Of a DNA stretch of 64,000 nucleotides, positions 40,788 to 50,697 are shown one piece after another. The stretch comes from Streptomyces sp. TSRI0107 (GTDB lineage Bacteria > Actinomycetota > Actinomycetes > Streptomycetales > Streptomycetaceae). Position numbers and translations under genes: made by a program. The notes below the pieces were generated by a model. It made no database searches. It was not told the origin of the DNA and saw only the letters and a program-made list of their open reading frames with translations. Numbering within the stretch: the stretch's first letter is position 1; each line of letters opens with the position of its first letter. The DNA is taken from contig NZ_LIVZ01000007.1 of the NCBI RefSeq assembly GCF_001905845.1, positions 186,001-250,000 on the forward strand, written 5' to 3'.

Positions 40788-42170
40788 GTGACCACCACGC
40801 TCGCAGGCGGCCGTGCCGCCCGGCGCCAGACGATGCGCCGCATCCGCCCGCGCCGCTCCCCCGCCGTGCCGCTGCTGCTGGCCCTGTGGGCGGGGGCGGG
40901 CGGGGTGCTGTGGCTGTGGTGGCACACCACTCCCTCGATCGCGGACGACACCGGGCGGATCCTCGGCGCGGGCCGGATCACCGGCCTGCTCGCGGGCTAT
41001 CTGATGGCCCTGGTGGTCCTCCAGATGGCGCGGGTGCCCGCGCTGGAGCGGCGAGTGGGTTCCGACCGGGTGGCCCGCTGGCACGCGATGACCGGCCGCT
41101 ACACGCTCTGCCTGGTGATCGCGCACGTCTTCCTGATCATGTGGGGGTACGCGCTGCAGGCCGGGCGGAGCCTCGGTGACATCGTCCAGCAGACCGTCGA
41201 CTCGGTGAACCAGCTGCCGGACATGGGCAAGGCCGCGATCGGCACCGGTCTGCTGCTGCTGATCGGGCTGGTCTCGATCGGCGGCGTCCGCCGCAGGTTG
41301 CCGTACGACACCTGGTACCACGTGCACCTTCTGACGTACGCGGCGGTGTACCTGACGTTCTGGCACCAGATCAGCACCGGCAACGACTTCGCCGTGGAGC
41401 CGGTCGCGAAGACCTTCTGGTACGGGCTGTACGGGACGGTCACCGCGCTCGTCGTCTGGTACCGGGTCATCACCCCGGTGCGCCTCAACCTGAAGCACCG
41501 GATGCGGGTCGAGGCCGTGATCGAGGAGACGCCCGGGATCGTGTCGGTGCTGATCGGCGGGCGGAAGCTGCACCGGATGGGCGCGGAGGCCGGGCAGTTC
41601 TTCCGGTGGCGGTTCATGGCGTCGGGCATGCGCTTCAGTTCGCACCCGTACTCGCTGTCGGCGGCGCCCCGCCCCGGCGTGCTGCGCATCACCGTGAAGG
41701 CGATCGGCGACCACAGCGCCCGGCTGCGCGAGCTGGCCCCCGGCACCCGGGTGTGGGCCGAGGGCCCGTACGGGGCGCTGACCGCGCAGCGTCGCAGCCG
41801 CGGCAAGGTGCTGCTGGTGGCGGGAGGGGTCGGCATCACCCCGATGCGGGCCCTGTTCGAGACGCTGCCGGGCGCGGCCGGCGACATCACCCTGCTCTAC
41901 CGGGCCAACAGCACCCAGGACCTGGCCCTGTGGGACGAGCTGGCCGCCATCGCCGACGAACGGGGGGCGCGGCTGATGTACGCGGTCAACAGCCCCGACG
42001 GGGAGCGCCCGGACATCTCGGCGGAGCGGCTGCAGGAGAAGGTGCCGGACGTCGACAAGCACGACGTCTTCCTGTGCGGGCCGCCCGGCTTCGCGCAGTC
42101 CGTGTACGAGGCGCTGCGCGGCGCGGGAGTGCCCGCCCGTCGTATCCACCACGAGTCGTTCGAGATGTGA
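40788..42170 (+). CDS. Ferric-reductase-like transmembrane flavocytochrome
   Basis: 460 aa. Six membrane helices (about 25-230) carry candidate heme-binding His pairs in RWHAMTGRYTLCLVIAH and DTWYHVHLLTYAAVYLTFWHQ. The cytoplasmic part has an FAD-binding barrel with SSHPYSLSAAP and an NAD(P) domain with GGVGITPMRAL and FLCGPPGF. It should move electrons from NAD(P)H across the membrane. GTG start with GGAGGAACC upstream. The next two genes, an FMN-binding protein and ApbE, suggest the electrons go to a flavinylated external carrier. Confidence 0.93.
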   Translation: MTTTLAGGRAARRQTMRRIRPRRSPAVPLLLALWAGAGGVLWLWWHTTPSIADDTGRILGAGRITGLLAGYLMALVVLQMARVPALERRVGSDRVARWHAMTGRYTLCLVIAHVFLIMWGYALQAGRSLGDIVQQTVDSVNQLPDMGKAAIGTGLLLLIGLVSIGGVRRRLPYDTWYHVHLLTYAAVYLTFWHQISTGNDFAVEPVAKTFWYGLYGTVTALVVWYRVITPVRLNLKHRMRVEAVIEETPGIVSVLIGGRKLHRMGAEAGQFFRWRFMASGMRFSSHPYSLSAAPRPGVLRITVKAIGDHSARLRELAPGTRVWAEGPYGALTAQRRSRGKVLLVAGGVGITPMRALFETLPGAAGDITLLYRANSTQDLALWDELAAIADERGARLMYAVNSPDGERPDISAERLQEKVPDVDKHDVFLCGPPGFAQSVYEALRGAGVPARRIHHESFEM

Positions 42171-42210
42171 GCGACGGTAATTCCAGCGATTTCAGGAGCT
42201 GTTGGGACCG

Positions 42211-42990
42211 ATGAGGAAGAGCCACCCGATCCGGCGTGCCCTGCTCGCCACCGCCGCCACGGTGTCCGGCATCGTGTTGCTGCTGTCGCTGAAACCGGCG
42301 TCCGACCCGGCCTCCGCCTCGGCGGTGGGCGGCGCGGCCCCGCAGCAGACGGCGGCGGGCCAGTCACCTCAGGGCGGCGCCCGGGGCGCGGGCACCACCA
42401 CGCTCACCGGCGAGGCGGTCCAGACCCAGTACGGTCCGGTCCAGGTCCGCCTGACGGTGGCCGACGGCCGCGTCACCGGGGCCGAGGCCGTGCAGGCGCC
42501 CAGCGGCGGCCGCAGCGGCCAGATCACCGCCGACGCCGTACCCCGCCTCAACCAGGCCGCCGTGGCCGCCGGCACCGCCGACATCGACGCCGTGTCCGGG
42601 GCCACCTACACCAGCGCCGGATACAAGGAGTCACTCCAGTCCGCCCTGGACCAGATGGGAAGCGCGAGCCCCGAGGCCGGAGCCGAGGCCGAGACCCAGC
42701 CCGAGACCGAGACCGAGGCCCGTACGGTCACGGGCGCCGTCGCGCAGACCCAGTACGGCCCCGTCCAGGTCCGCGTCACCGTGGCGGGCGGCCGTGTCAC
42801 CGAGGCCGAAGCCGTGCAGGCGCCCAGCGGCGGCCGCAGCGGCCAGATCACCGCCGACGCCGTACCCCGCCTCAACCAGGCCGCCGTCGCCGCCGGCACC
42901 GCCGACATCGACGCCGTGTCCGGAGCCACCTACACCAGCGCCGGATACAAGCAGTCCCTGCAGTCGGCCCTGGACCAGATCGGTGGGTGA
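42211..42990 (+). CDS. Exported protein with two FMN-binding (SGAT) domains
   Basis: 259 aa. A signal anchor (about 6-30) and Gly/Gln-rich linker precede two FMN_bind domains (about 65-150 and 175-259). Each has the flavinylation motif DAVSGATYTSAGYK, in which the second Thr is normally linked to FMN by ApbE. The domains are joined by an acidic Glu/Thr/Pro linker and their DNA (42421-42654 and 42745-42978, offset 324) is highly similar. It should accept electrons from the upstream ferric-reductase-like protein outside the membrane. The apbE gene overlaps its 3' end. Confidence 0.92.
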   Translation: MRKSHPIRRALLATAATVSGIVLLLSLKPASDPASASAVGGAAPQQTAAGQSPQGGARGAGTTTLTGEAVQTQYGPVQVRLTVADGRVTGAEAVQAPSGGRSGQITADAVPRLNQAAVAAGTADIDAVSGATYTSAGYKESLQSALDQMGSASPEAGAEAETQPETETEARTVTGAVAQTQYGPVQVRVTVAGGRVTEAEAVQAPSGGRSGQITADAVPRLNQAAVAAGTADIDAVSGATYTSAGYKQSLQSALDQIGG

Positions 42991-43771
42991 GGCCGCGCAA
43001 GCTCCCGTCGCGGTACGTCGGGTGGAGGAGACGATGGGGACCGTCTTCTCCTTCGACGTCCGCGGCGGGGATCCCCGTGCCGTGCGGGCGGCGCTCGACG
43101 AGGCGGTCGACGGGCTGCACCGGGCCGACGCGGTGTTCAGCACCTACCGCGAGGACAGCCAGCTGTCCCGGCTGGCGCGCGGCGAGCTGACCGTCGAGGA
43201 GTGCGACCCGGAGGTCGCCGAGGTGCTGGCGCTGGGCGCCGAGGCGGAGCGGATGACCGACGGCTGGTTCAGCACCACGTACCAGGGCCACCTCGACCCC
43301 ACCGGCATCGTCAAGGGCTGGGCCGTCGAACGTGCGGCGCGGGTGCTGGCGCTGGCCGGCGCGAGCGGGGTGAGCGTCAACGGGGGCGGCGACGTGCAGT
43401 TGCTGGGCGCTCCCGGGACCGAGCGGCCGTGGCGGGTCGGGGTCGCCGACCCGCTGCGTCCGGGCGGCCTGGCGGCGGTGGTCTCGGCGTCCGGCACCAC
43501 GGAACTGGCCGTCGCCACCTCCGGCACCGCCGAACGCGGCGCCCACATCGTCGACCCCCGCACCCGCAGGTCGGCGGTCACCGACCTGCTCGCGGTGACC
43601 GTGGTGGCCCCGCACCTGACCTGGGCGGACGCCTGGGCGACGGCCGCCTTCGCGATGGGCGCGAGGGAGGGCCTGGCGTGGCTGGAGAGCCTGCCGGAGG
43701 TGGAGGCCCTGCTGATCACGGCGGGGGACGAGGTGAGGTGCACCAGGGGCCTGGCGGCTCGGCTGGGGTGA
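42983..43771 (+). CDS. apbE: FAD:protein FMN transferase (ApbE)
   Basis: 262 aa. Motifs VEETMGTVFSFDV, DAVFSTYREDSQLSRL, DPTGIVKGWAVERAA, VNGGGDVQLLG and the metal site TWADAWATAAFAMG are those of ApbE. It uses FAD to attach FMN to Thr in SGAT motifs, two of which are in the gene directly upstream. The GTG start lies inside the end of that gene (8-nt overlap), so expression is coupled. No signal peptide is seen at this start, so whether it acts inside or outside the membrane is unclear. Confidence 0.92.
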   Translation: MGEAAQAPVAVRRVEETMGTVFSFDVRGGDPRAVRAALDEAVDGLHRADAVFSTYREDSQLSRLARGELTVEECDPEVAEVLALGAEAERMTDGWFSTTYQGHLDPTGIVKGWAVERAARVLALAGASGVSVNGGGDVQLLGAPGTERPWRVGVADPLRPGGLAAVVSASGTTELAVATSGTAERGAHIVDPRTRRSAVTDLLAVTVVAPHLTWADAWATAAFAMGAREGLAWLESLPEVEALLITAGDEVRCTRGLAARLG

Positions 43772-43782
43772 GGCGGGCTCGC

Positions 43783-44328
43783 TCAGTGCCCGTTCTGAGC
43801 CAGCCGCAGCAGGTGGTCCGCCAGTGCCTGCCCGCCGTCCGGCTGCCGGGAGATCAGCAGCAGGGTGTCGTCGCCGGCGATGGTCCCCAGGATGTCGTGC
43901 AGCTCCGCCTGGTCGATCGCCGAGGCGAGGAACTGCGCCGCCCCCGGGGGCGTTCGCAGGACCACGAGGTTCGCGGAGGCCTCCGCGGAGATCAGCAGCT
44001 CCTGGGAGAGCCGCCGCATCCGCTCCTCCTTCGCCGACTCGCCCAGCGGTGCCCGGGGGGTGCGGAAACCCCCCTCGCTCGGCACCGCGTAGATGAGTTC
44101 GCCGTCGGTGTTGCGGATCTTCACCGCGTTCAGCTCGTCCAGGTCCCGGGAGAGCGTCGCCTGGGTGACGGTCAGCCCGTCGTCGGCGAGCAGCTTCGCC
44201 AACTGGCTCTGGGAGCGCACCGGTTGCCGGTTGAGGATGTCCACGATCCGGCGGTGGCGGGCGGTGCGCGTCTGCGGCACGGCGGGTCCGTTGGCCCCCG
44301 GCTGCTCGTGATCCTGCGCCTGGCTCAT
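43783..44328 (-). CDS. argR: Arginine repressor
   Basis: 181 aa. The winged-helix DNA-binding half has QLAKLLADDGLTVTQATLSRDLDEL. The C-terminal half has the hexamerisation and arginine-binding elements, including LGTIAGDDTLLLI. It binds ARG boxes with arginine as co-repressor. It is the last gene of argC-argJ-argB-argD-argR, 7 nt after argD, so its level follows the operon it controls. Confidence 0.96.
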   Translation of the reverse strand: MSQAQDHEQPGANGPAVPQTRTARHRRIVDILNRQPVRSQSQLAKLLADDGLTVTQATLSRDLDELNAVKIRNTDGELIYAVPSEGGFRTPRAPLGESAKEERMRRLSQELLISAEASANLVVLRTPPGAAQFLASAIDQAELHDILGTIAGDDTLLLISRQPDGGQALADHLLRLAQNGH

Positions 44329-44335
44329 CGTCGTC

Positions 44336-45528
<1,193 letters not shown>

Positions 45529-45532
<4 letters not shown>

Positions 45533-46446
45533 TGCTCCCCCTGTCCGTCCGGCTTCTCGTCGGGCACGACCATCGTGCCGATGCCCTCGTCGGTGAAGAT
45601 CTCCAGCAGGATCGAGTGCTGGACCCGGCCGTCGATGACGCGGGCGGTGGTGACGCCGTTGCGTACGGCGTGCAGGCAGCCCTCCATCTTCGGCACCATG
45701 CCGGAGGACAGCTCGGGGAGCAGTCTCTCCAGCTGGGAGGCGGTGAGGCGGCTGATCACCTCGTCGCTGTTCGGCCAGTCCTCGTACAGTCCCTCGACGT
45801 CTGTCAGGACCATCAGGGTCTCGGCGCCCAGCGCGGCGGCGAGCGCCGCGGCCGCCGTGTCGGCGTTGACGTTGTAGACGTGTCCGTCGTCCTGGGAGCG
45901 GGCGATCGACGAGACGACCGGGATCCGGCCGTCGGCGAGCAGCGCCTCGATCGCGCCGGTGTCGATGTCGGTGATCTCGCCGACCCGGCCGATGTCGACG
46001 GATTCGCCGTCGATCCGCGGCTGGTGCTTGGTGGCGGTGATGGTGTGCGCGTCCTCGCCGGTGAGGCCGACGGCGAGCGGGCCGTGCTGGTTGAGCAGCC
46101 CGACCAGTTCGCGCTGCACCTGCCCGGCGAGCACCATCCGGACGACGTCCATGGCCTCCTCGGTGGTGACGCGCAGGCCGGCCTTGAACTCGCTGACGAT
46201 GCCGTGCTTGTCGAGTGCGGCGCTGATCTGCGGGCCGCCGCCGTGCACGACGACCGGCTTGAGGCCGGCGTGGTGCAGGAACACGACGTCCTGGGCGAAG
46301 GCGGCCTTCAGGTCCTCGTCGATCATGGCGTTGCCGCCGAACTTGATGACGACGGTCTTGCCGTTGTGCCGGACCAGCCAGGGCAGCGCCTCGATGAGGG
46401 TCTGGGCCTTGGGGAGCGCGGTGTGCTTCCGCGTCGGATTGCTCAT
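45529..46446 (-). CDS. argB: Acetylglutamate kinase
   Basis: 305 aa amino-acid kinase fold: VVIKFGGNAM near the start, VVVHGGGPQIS, NVNADTAAAALAAAL and SGMVPKMEGCLHAV. It phosphorylates N-acetylglutamate, the step usually inhibited by arginine. The ATG overlaps the argJ stop as ATGA (46443-46446). Confidence 0.97.
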
Positions 46447-47594
46447 GAGCTGTAGGCGCTGTTCTCGTGGACGTAGTCGGCGGTGAGGTCGTTGGTCCAG
46501 ATGGTGGCGGTCTCGGTGCCGGCGGCGAGGTCGGCGACGATGTGCACCTCGCGGTAGCGCATGTCGACCTTCTCGCGGTCCTCGCCGACGGAGCCGTTCT
46601 TGCAGACCCAGACGCCGTTGATGGCGACGTTCAGCCGGTCGGGCTCGAAGGCGGCGGAGGTGGTGCCGATCGCGGAGAGGACACGGCCCCAGTTGGGGTC
46701 CTCGCCGTGGATGGCGCACTTGAAGAGGTTGTTGCGGGCGATGGAGCGGCCCACCTCGACGGCGTCGGCCTCGGTCGCCGCGTTGATCACCTCGACCTTG
46801 ATGTCCTTGCTGGCGCCCTCGGCGTCGCGGATCAGCTGCTGGCCGAGGTCGTCGCAGACCTGTCGTACGGCCTCGGCGAACTCCTCGTAGGCCGGGGTGA
46901 CCTCTGCGGCGCCGGAGGCGAGCAGCAGGACGGTGTCGTTGGTGGACATGCAGCCGTCGGAGTCGACGCGGTCGAAGGTGACCTTGGTGGCGGCGCGCAG
47001 CGCCCGGTCCAGGGCCGTGCTGTCGAGGTCGGCGTCGGTGGTGATGACGACCAGCATGGTGGCGAGGCCCGGCGCGAGCATGCCGGCGCCCTTGGCCATG
47101 CCGCCGACGGTCCAGCCGTCCTTGGTGACGACGGACGTCTTGTGGACGGTGTCGGTGGTCTTGATGGCGATGGCGGCCTTCTCGCCGCCGTGCTCGGACA
47201 GCTGGGCGGCGGCGGTCTCGACGCCGGGGAGCAGCTTGTCCATGGGGAGCAGTACGCCGATGAGGCCGGTGGAGCAGACGGCGACCTCGCCGGCGCCGAT
47301 GTCCAGCGCCTCCGCGACCTTCTCGGCGGTGGCGTGGGTGTCCTGGAAGCCCTTGGGGCCGGTGCAGGCGTTGGCGCCGCCGGAGTTGAGGACGACGGCC
47401 GACAGCTCGCCGCTCCTGAGGACCTGCTCGGACCACAGCACCGGGGCGGCCTTGACGCGGTTGGAGGTGAAGACGCCCGCGGCGGCGCGGCGCGGCCCGG
47501 TGTTGACCACGAGGGCCAGGTCCGGGTTGCCGTTCTCCTTGATCCCGGCGGCGATGCCCGCCGCCGTGAATCCCTTGGCTGCCGTGACGCTCAA
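46443..47594 (-). CDS. argJ: Bifunctional glutamate N-acetyltransferase/ornithine acetyltransferase
   Basis: 383 aa, the usual length. The self-cleavage site is in KGAGMLAPGLATML, where Thr becomes the nucleophile of the beta chain. VVLNSGGANACTG and GEDPNWGR are further family markers. It moves the acetyl group from acetylornithine back to glutamate. The TTG start overlaps the argC stop as TTGA (47591-47594), with GGAG seven nt upstream. Confidence 0.96.
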   Translation of the reverse strand: MSVTAAKGFTAAGIAAGIKENGNPDLALVVNTGPRRAAAGVFTSNRVKAAPVLWSEQVLRSGELSAVVLNSGGANACTGPKGFQDTHATAEKVAEALDIGAGEVAVCSTGLIGVLLPMDKLLPGVETAAAQLSEHGGEKAAIAIKTTDTVHKTSVVTKDGWTVGGMAKGAGMLAPGLATMLVVITTDADLDSTALDRALRAATKVTFDRVDSDGCMSTNDTVLLLASGAAEVTPAYEEFAEAVRQVCDDLGQQLIRDAEGASKDIKVEVINAATEADAVEVGRSIARNNLFKCAIHGEDPNWGRVLSAIGTTSAAFEPDRLNVAINGVWVCKNGSVGEDREKVDMRYREVHIVADLAAGTETATIWTNDLTADYVHENSAYSS

Positions 47595-48619
47595 GGTGCG
47601 ACTCCGATCGTGGAAAGCCCGGTGGTCTCGTCGAGACCCAAGGCGATGTTCATGCTCTGGACGGCACCGCCGGCGGTGCCCTTGGTCAGGTTGTCGATGG
47701 CGCTGATCGCGATGATCCGCCCGGCGGCCTCGTCGTACGCGACCTGCACCTGGACGGCGTTGCACGCCTGGACGGACGCGGTGGCGGGCCACTGGCCCTC
47801 GGGGAGCAGGTGGACGAAGGGCTCGTCGGCGAACGCCTTCTCGTAGGCGGCGCGGACGGTGTCCGCGGTGACCCCCGGCCTGGCCTTCGCGCTGCACGTG
47901 GCGAGGATGCCGCGCGGCATCGGCGCGAGGGTCGGGGTGAAGGAGACGGAGATGCGCTCGCCGGCCGCCGCGCTGAGGTTCTGGATCATCTCGGGCGTGT
48001 GCCGGTGGCCGCCGCCGACGCCGTACGGCGTCATGGAGCCCATGACCTCGCTGCCCAGCAGGTGCGGCTTGGGCGCCTTGCCCGCGCCGGAGGTGCCGGA
48101 CGCGGCGACGATCACGGCCTCGGCCTCGGCGAGCCCGGCGGTGTAGGCCGGGAACAGGGCGAGGGAGACGGCCGTGGGATAGCAACCGGGTACCGCGATG
48201 CGCTTGGACCCCTCCAGCGCGGCGCGGGCACCCGGGAGTTCGGGGAGGCCGTACGGCCAGGTCCCGGCGTGCGGGGAGCCGTAGAAGCGCTCCCAGTCGG
48301 CGGCGTCCTTCAGCCGGAAGTCGGCGCCCATGTCGACGACGAGGACGTCCGGTCCGAGCTGTTCGGCGACGGCGGCGGACTGCCCGTGGGGCAGCGCCAG
48401 GAACACGACGTCGTGTCCGGCGAGCACGTCGGCGGTGGTCTCCTGGAGCACCCGGTCGGCGAGCGGCAGCAGGTGCGGCTGGAGTGCGCCGAGCCGCTGG
48501 CCCGCGTTGGAGTTGCCCGTGAGGGCGCCGATCTCGACCTCGGGGTGCGTCAGGAGCAGACGCAGCAGCTCTCCGCCCGCGTATCCGCTCGCTCCGGCCA
48601 CTGCCGCACGTACCGTCAT
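47591..48619 (-). CDS. argC: N-acetyl-gamma-glutamyl-phosphate reductase
   Basis: 342 aa. N-terminal NADP fold AAVAGASGYAGGELLRLLLTHPEV and active-site Cys in VPGCYPTAVSLAL. First gene of the operon argC-argJ-argB-argD-argR, all with short overlaps. ATG has GGAGGG upstream. The promoter about 35 nt before it overlaps an ARG-box-like sequence. Confidence 0.97.
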   Translation of the reverse strand: MTVRAAVAGASGYAGGELLRLLLTHPEVEIGALTGNSNAGQRLGALQPHLLPLADRVLQETTADVLAGHDVVFLALPHGQSAAVAEQLGPDVLVVDMGADFRLKDAADWERFYGSPHAGTWPYGLPELPGARAALEGSKRIAVPGCYPTAVSLALFPAYTAGLAEAEAVIVAASGTSGAGKAPKPHLLGSEVMGSMTPYGVGGGHRHTPEMIQNLSAAAGERISVSFTPTLAPMPRGILATCSAKARPGVTADTVRAAYEKAFADEPFVHLLPEGQWPATASVQACNAVQVQVAYDEAAGRIIAISAIDNLTKGTAGGAVQSMNIALGLDETTGLSTIGVAP

Positions 48620-48651
48620 GGGACCCTCCGACCCTCCTCCTGGATGGCATG

Positions 48652-48680
48652 ACTATACGTTTCGCTGCACGTTTATGCAA
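48652..48680 (-). promoter_or_regulatory. argC promoter with ARG-box-like sequence
   Basis: Minus strand TTGCAT (48675-48680), 17-nt spacer, TATAGT (48652-48657). The TTGCATAAACGTGCA stretch and the following TATAGTCATGC resemble ArgR binding half-sites, as at argH. Confidence 0.75.
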
Positions 48681-48771
48681 TCCATGTGATCCATTCCCCG
48701 GCGACCACAAGCGGCTCGCGGACCGGTACGGCCCGCTGGAGCTCGGCGGCTTCCTCCGCGGGAGGCCCGCC

Positions 48772-49359
48772 TCAGCGACCCTTGCGCGCCGCGTACGCCC
48801 GGGCCGCACGGACCCGGTTGCCGCACTTCGTGGTGCACCAGCGGCGGGCGGCGTGGGAGCGCAGGAACCAGCGGGCGCAGCCCTGGGCGGCGCATTCGGC
48901 GAGCTGATCGGCCTCGGGGCCGGTGAGCAGATCGGCGGCATCCTCGGCGAGCAGGGAGAGCGCGGCGCCGGCCGGGTTGCCGGCGTCGGCCTGGTGGGCG
49001 CGGCGGGGGCCGTCGGCGGTCCAGTCGAGGCGGGGGGTCGGCGGGGCGGCGGCGAGCGCGGAGTTGAACGCGGCGAGGCTGCCGGCCGGGGGGACGGCCG
49101 CGGTGCCGTAGGCGGTGAAGAGGGCGCGCAGGGCCTCGCGCAGACCCAGGAGCCTGCCGAACTGCCGGCCGTTGAGGGCGACGCGGTCCGGCAGCAGGTC
49201 GTGCCTGACCAGCCACAGGTGCGCGGCCTCGGTGTCGTCGAGCAGGTCCACCGGGCCGTGGCTCAGGGTGAAACGCGTGTTGACCAGGGCCAGCGACACA
49301 TAGCGTTCCTCGCCCGGGACCGGGAGCCGGTGCAGGGAGACGGGGGACTCATGATCCAC
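48772..49359 (-). CDS. CGNR zinc-finger / ABATE-domain protein
   Basis: 195 aa from a GTG. The N-terminal ABATE domain has the characteristic ALVNTRF and GLREALRALF. The C-terminal zinc module has CAAQGC and CTTKCGNR followed by a basic helix. TAACAT lies 6 nt before the GTG without a Shine-Dalgarno, suggesting a leaderless mRNA. It is divergent from the cysteine desulfurase gene, with about 90 nt between them; a regulator of that gene is a natural guess but unproven. Confidence 0.87.
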   Translation of the reverse strand: MDHESPVSLHRLPVPGEERYVSLALVNTRFTLSHGPVDLLDDTEAAHLWLVRHDLLPDRVALNGRQFGRLLGLREALRALFTAYGTAAVPPAGSLAAFNSALAAAPPTPRLDWTADGPRRAHQADAGNPAGAALSLLAEDAADLLTGPEADQLAECAAQGCARWFLRSHAARRWCTTKCGNRVRAARAYAARKGR

Positions 49360-49375
49360 GTTCTCATGTTAACGC

Positions 49376-49413
49376 TTGCGATTCTCCGTGAGGAGACCTA
49401 GCGTGCCTCACGG
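49376..49413 (+). promoter_or_regulatory. Promoter with inverted repeat upstream of the cysteine desulfurase gene
   Basis: TTGCGA (49376-49381) and TAGCGT (49399-49404) are 17 nt apart. A perfect 8-bp inverted repeat, CCGTGAGG (49386-49393) and CCTCACGG (49406-49413), spaces the -10 box between its arms. A related half-site CCGTGAGAGG follows at about 49430. It looks like an operator. Confidence 0.6.
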
Positions 49414-49448
49414 TAAATGGTTACAGAACCCGTGAGAGGTGAGACGTC

Positions 49449-50681
49449 GTGGCCTTCGACGTGGACGCGCTGCGCAAGGACTTCCCGATCCTGGAGCGGA
49501 CCCTGGACAGCGGCGCCCGCCTCGTCTACCTGGACTCCGGCGCCACCACCCAGAAACCGCTCCGGGTCCTCGACGCCGAGCGGGACTTCCTGCTGCACCA
49601 CAACGCGGCCGTGCACCGAGGCGCCCACCAGCTCGCCGGGGAGGCGACGGAGGCGTACGAGAACGCCCGGCACACCGTCGCCCGCTTCGTCGGCGCGGCG
49701 GACGACGAGATCGTCTTCACCCGGAACACCACCGAGGGCATCAACCTGGTCGCCCACGCGCTGGGCAACGCCCGCCGCATCGGCCCCGGCGACCGGATCG
49801 TGGTCACGGAGATGGAGCACCACGCCAACCTGGTGCCCTGGCAGCAGCTCGCCGAGCGGACCGGCGCGACGCTGGACTGGTTCGGGCTGACCGACGAGGG
49901 GCGCCTGGACCTCACCCGGCTCGACGAGCTGGTCGACGAGCGCACCAAGGTCGTCGCCGTCACCCACCAGTCGAACGTGCTCGGCACGGTCAACCCGGTG
50001 CGGCTGCTGGCCGACCGCGCCCACGAGGTGGGTGCGCTGGTGGTGGTCGACGGCGCCCAGTCGGTCCCCCACCGGCCGGTGGACGTCGCCGCGCTCGGCG
50101 CGGACTTCCTGGCGTTCTCCGGGCACAAGATGCTCGGCCCGTACGGGGTCGGCGTGCTGTGGGGGCGGCGGGACCTGCTCGACTCGCTGCCGCCGTTCCT
50201 GACCGGCGGTTCGATGGTCGAGATCGTGGAGATGGAGCGCACCACGTTCCTGCCGCCGCCGCAGCGTTTCGAGGCGGGCGTGCCGATGACGTCCCAGGCG
50301 GTCGGCCTGGCCGCGGCGGTGGACTATCTCCAGGCGCTCGGCATGGCGGAGGTCGCCGCGCACGAGGACCGGCTCACCGCACGGGCCCTGGAGCTGCTGG
50401 GCGAGATCCCCGGCGTGCGGATCGTCGGCCCGCGCGACCTCGCCGACCGGGGCGGCGCCGTCTCCTTCACGGTCGACGGCGTCCACCCGCACGACGTCGG
50501 CCAGGTGCTGGACGAGCGCGGGGTCGCCGTCCGGGTCGGCCACCACTGCGCCCGCCCGATCGTGCGCCGGTACGGCGTTCCGGCGACGACCCGGGCGAGC
50601 TTCTACGTCTACAACACGCCGGCGGAGGTGGACGCGCTGGCGGAGGGGGTGCGGGCGGCCCAGGCGTACTTCGGGGTCTGA
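49449..50681 (+). CDS. sufS: Cysteine desulfurase (SufS/Csd type)
   Basis: 410 aa class V PLP enzyme. YLDSGATTQKP at the N-terminus, EMEHHANLVPWQ, the PLP Lys in AFSGHKMLGPYG and the persulfide Cys in RVGHHCARP are all present. It removes sulfur from cysteine for Fe-S clusters or other sulfur uses. There is no suf operon around it, so it may be a stand-alone Csd-type enzyme and the symbol is approximate. GTG start with GAGAGG about 11 nt upstream. Confidence 0.92.
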   Translation: MAFDVDALRKDFPILERTLDSGARLVYLDSGATTQKPLRVLDAERDFLLHHNAAVHRGAHQLAGEATEAYENARHTVARFVGAADDEIVFTRNTTEGINLVAHALGNARRIGPGDRIVVTEMEHHANLVPWQQLAERTGATLDWFGLTDEGRLDLTRLDELVDERTKVVAVTHQSNVLGTVNPVRLLADRAHEVGALVVVDGAQSVPHRPVDVAALGADFLAFSGHKMLGPYGVGVLWGRRDLLDSLPPFLTGGSMVEIVEMERTTFLPPPQRFEAGVPMTSQAVGLAAAVDYLQALGMAEVAAHEDRLTARALELLGEIPGVRIVGPRDLADRGGAVSFTVDGVHPHDVGQVLDERGVAVRVGHHCARPIVRRYGVPATTRASFYVYNTPAEVDALAEGVRAAQAYFGV

Positions 50682-50697
50682 GCCGCCCGCGTCCGCC

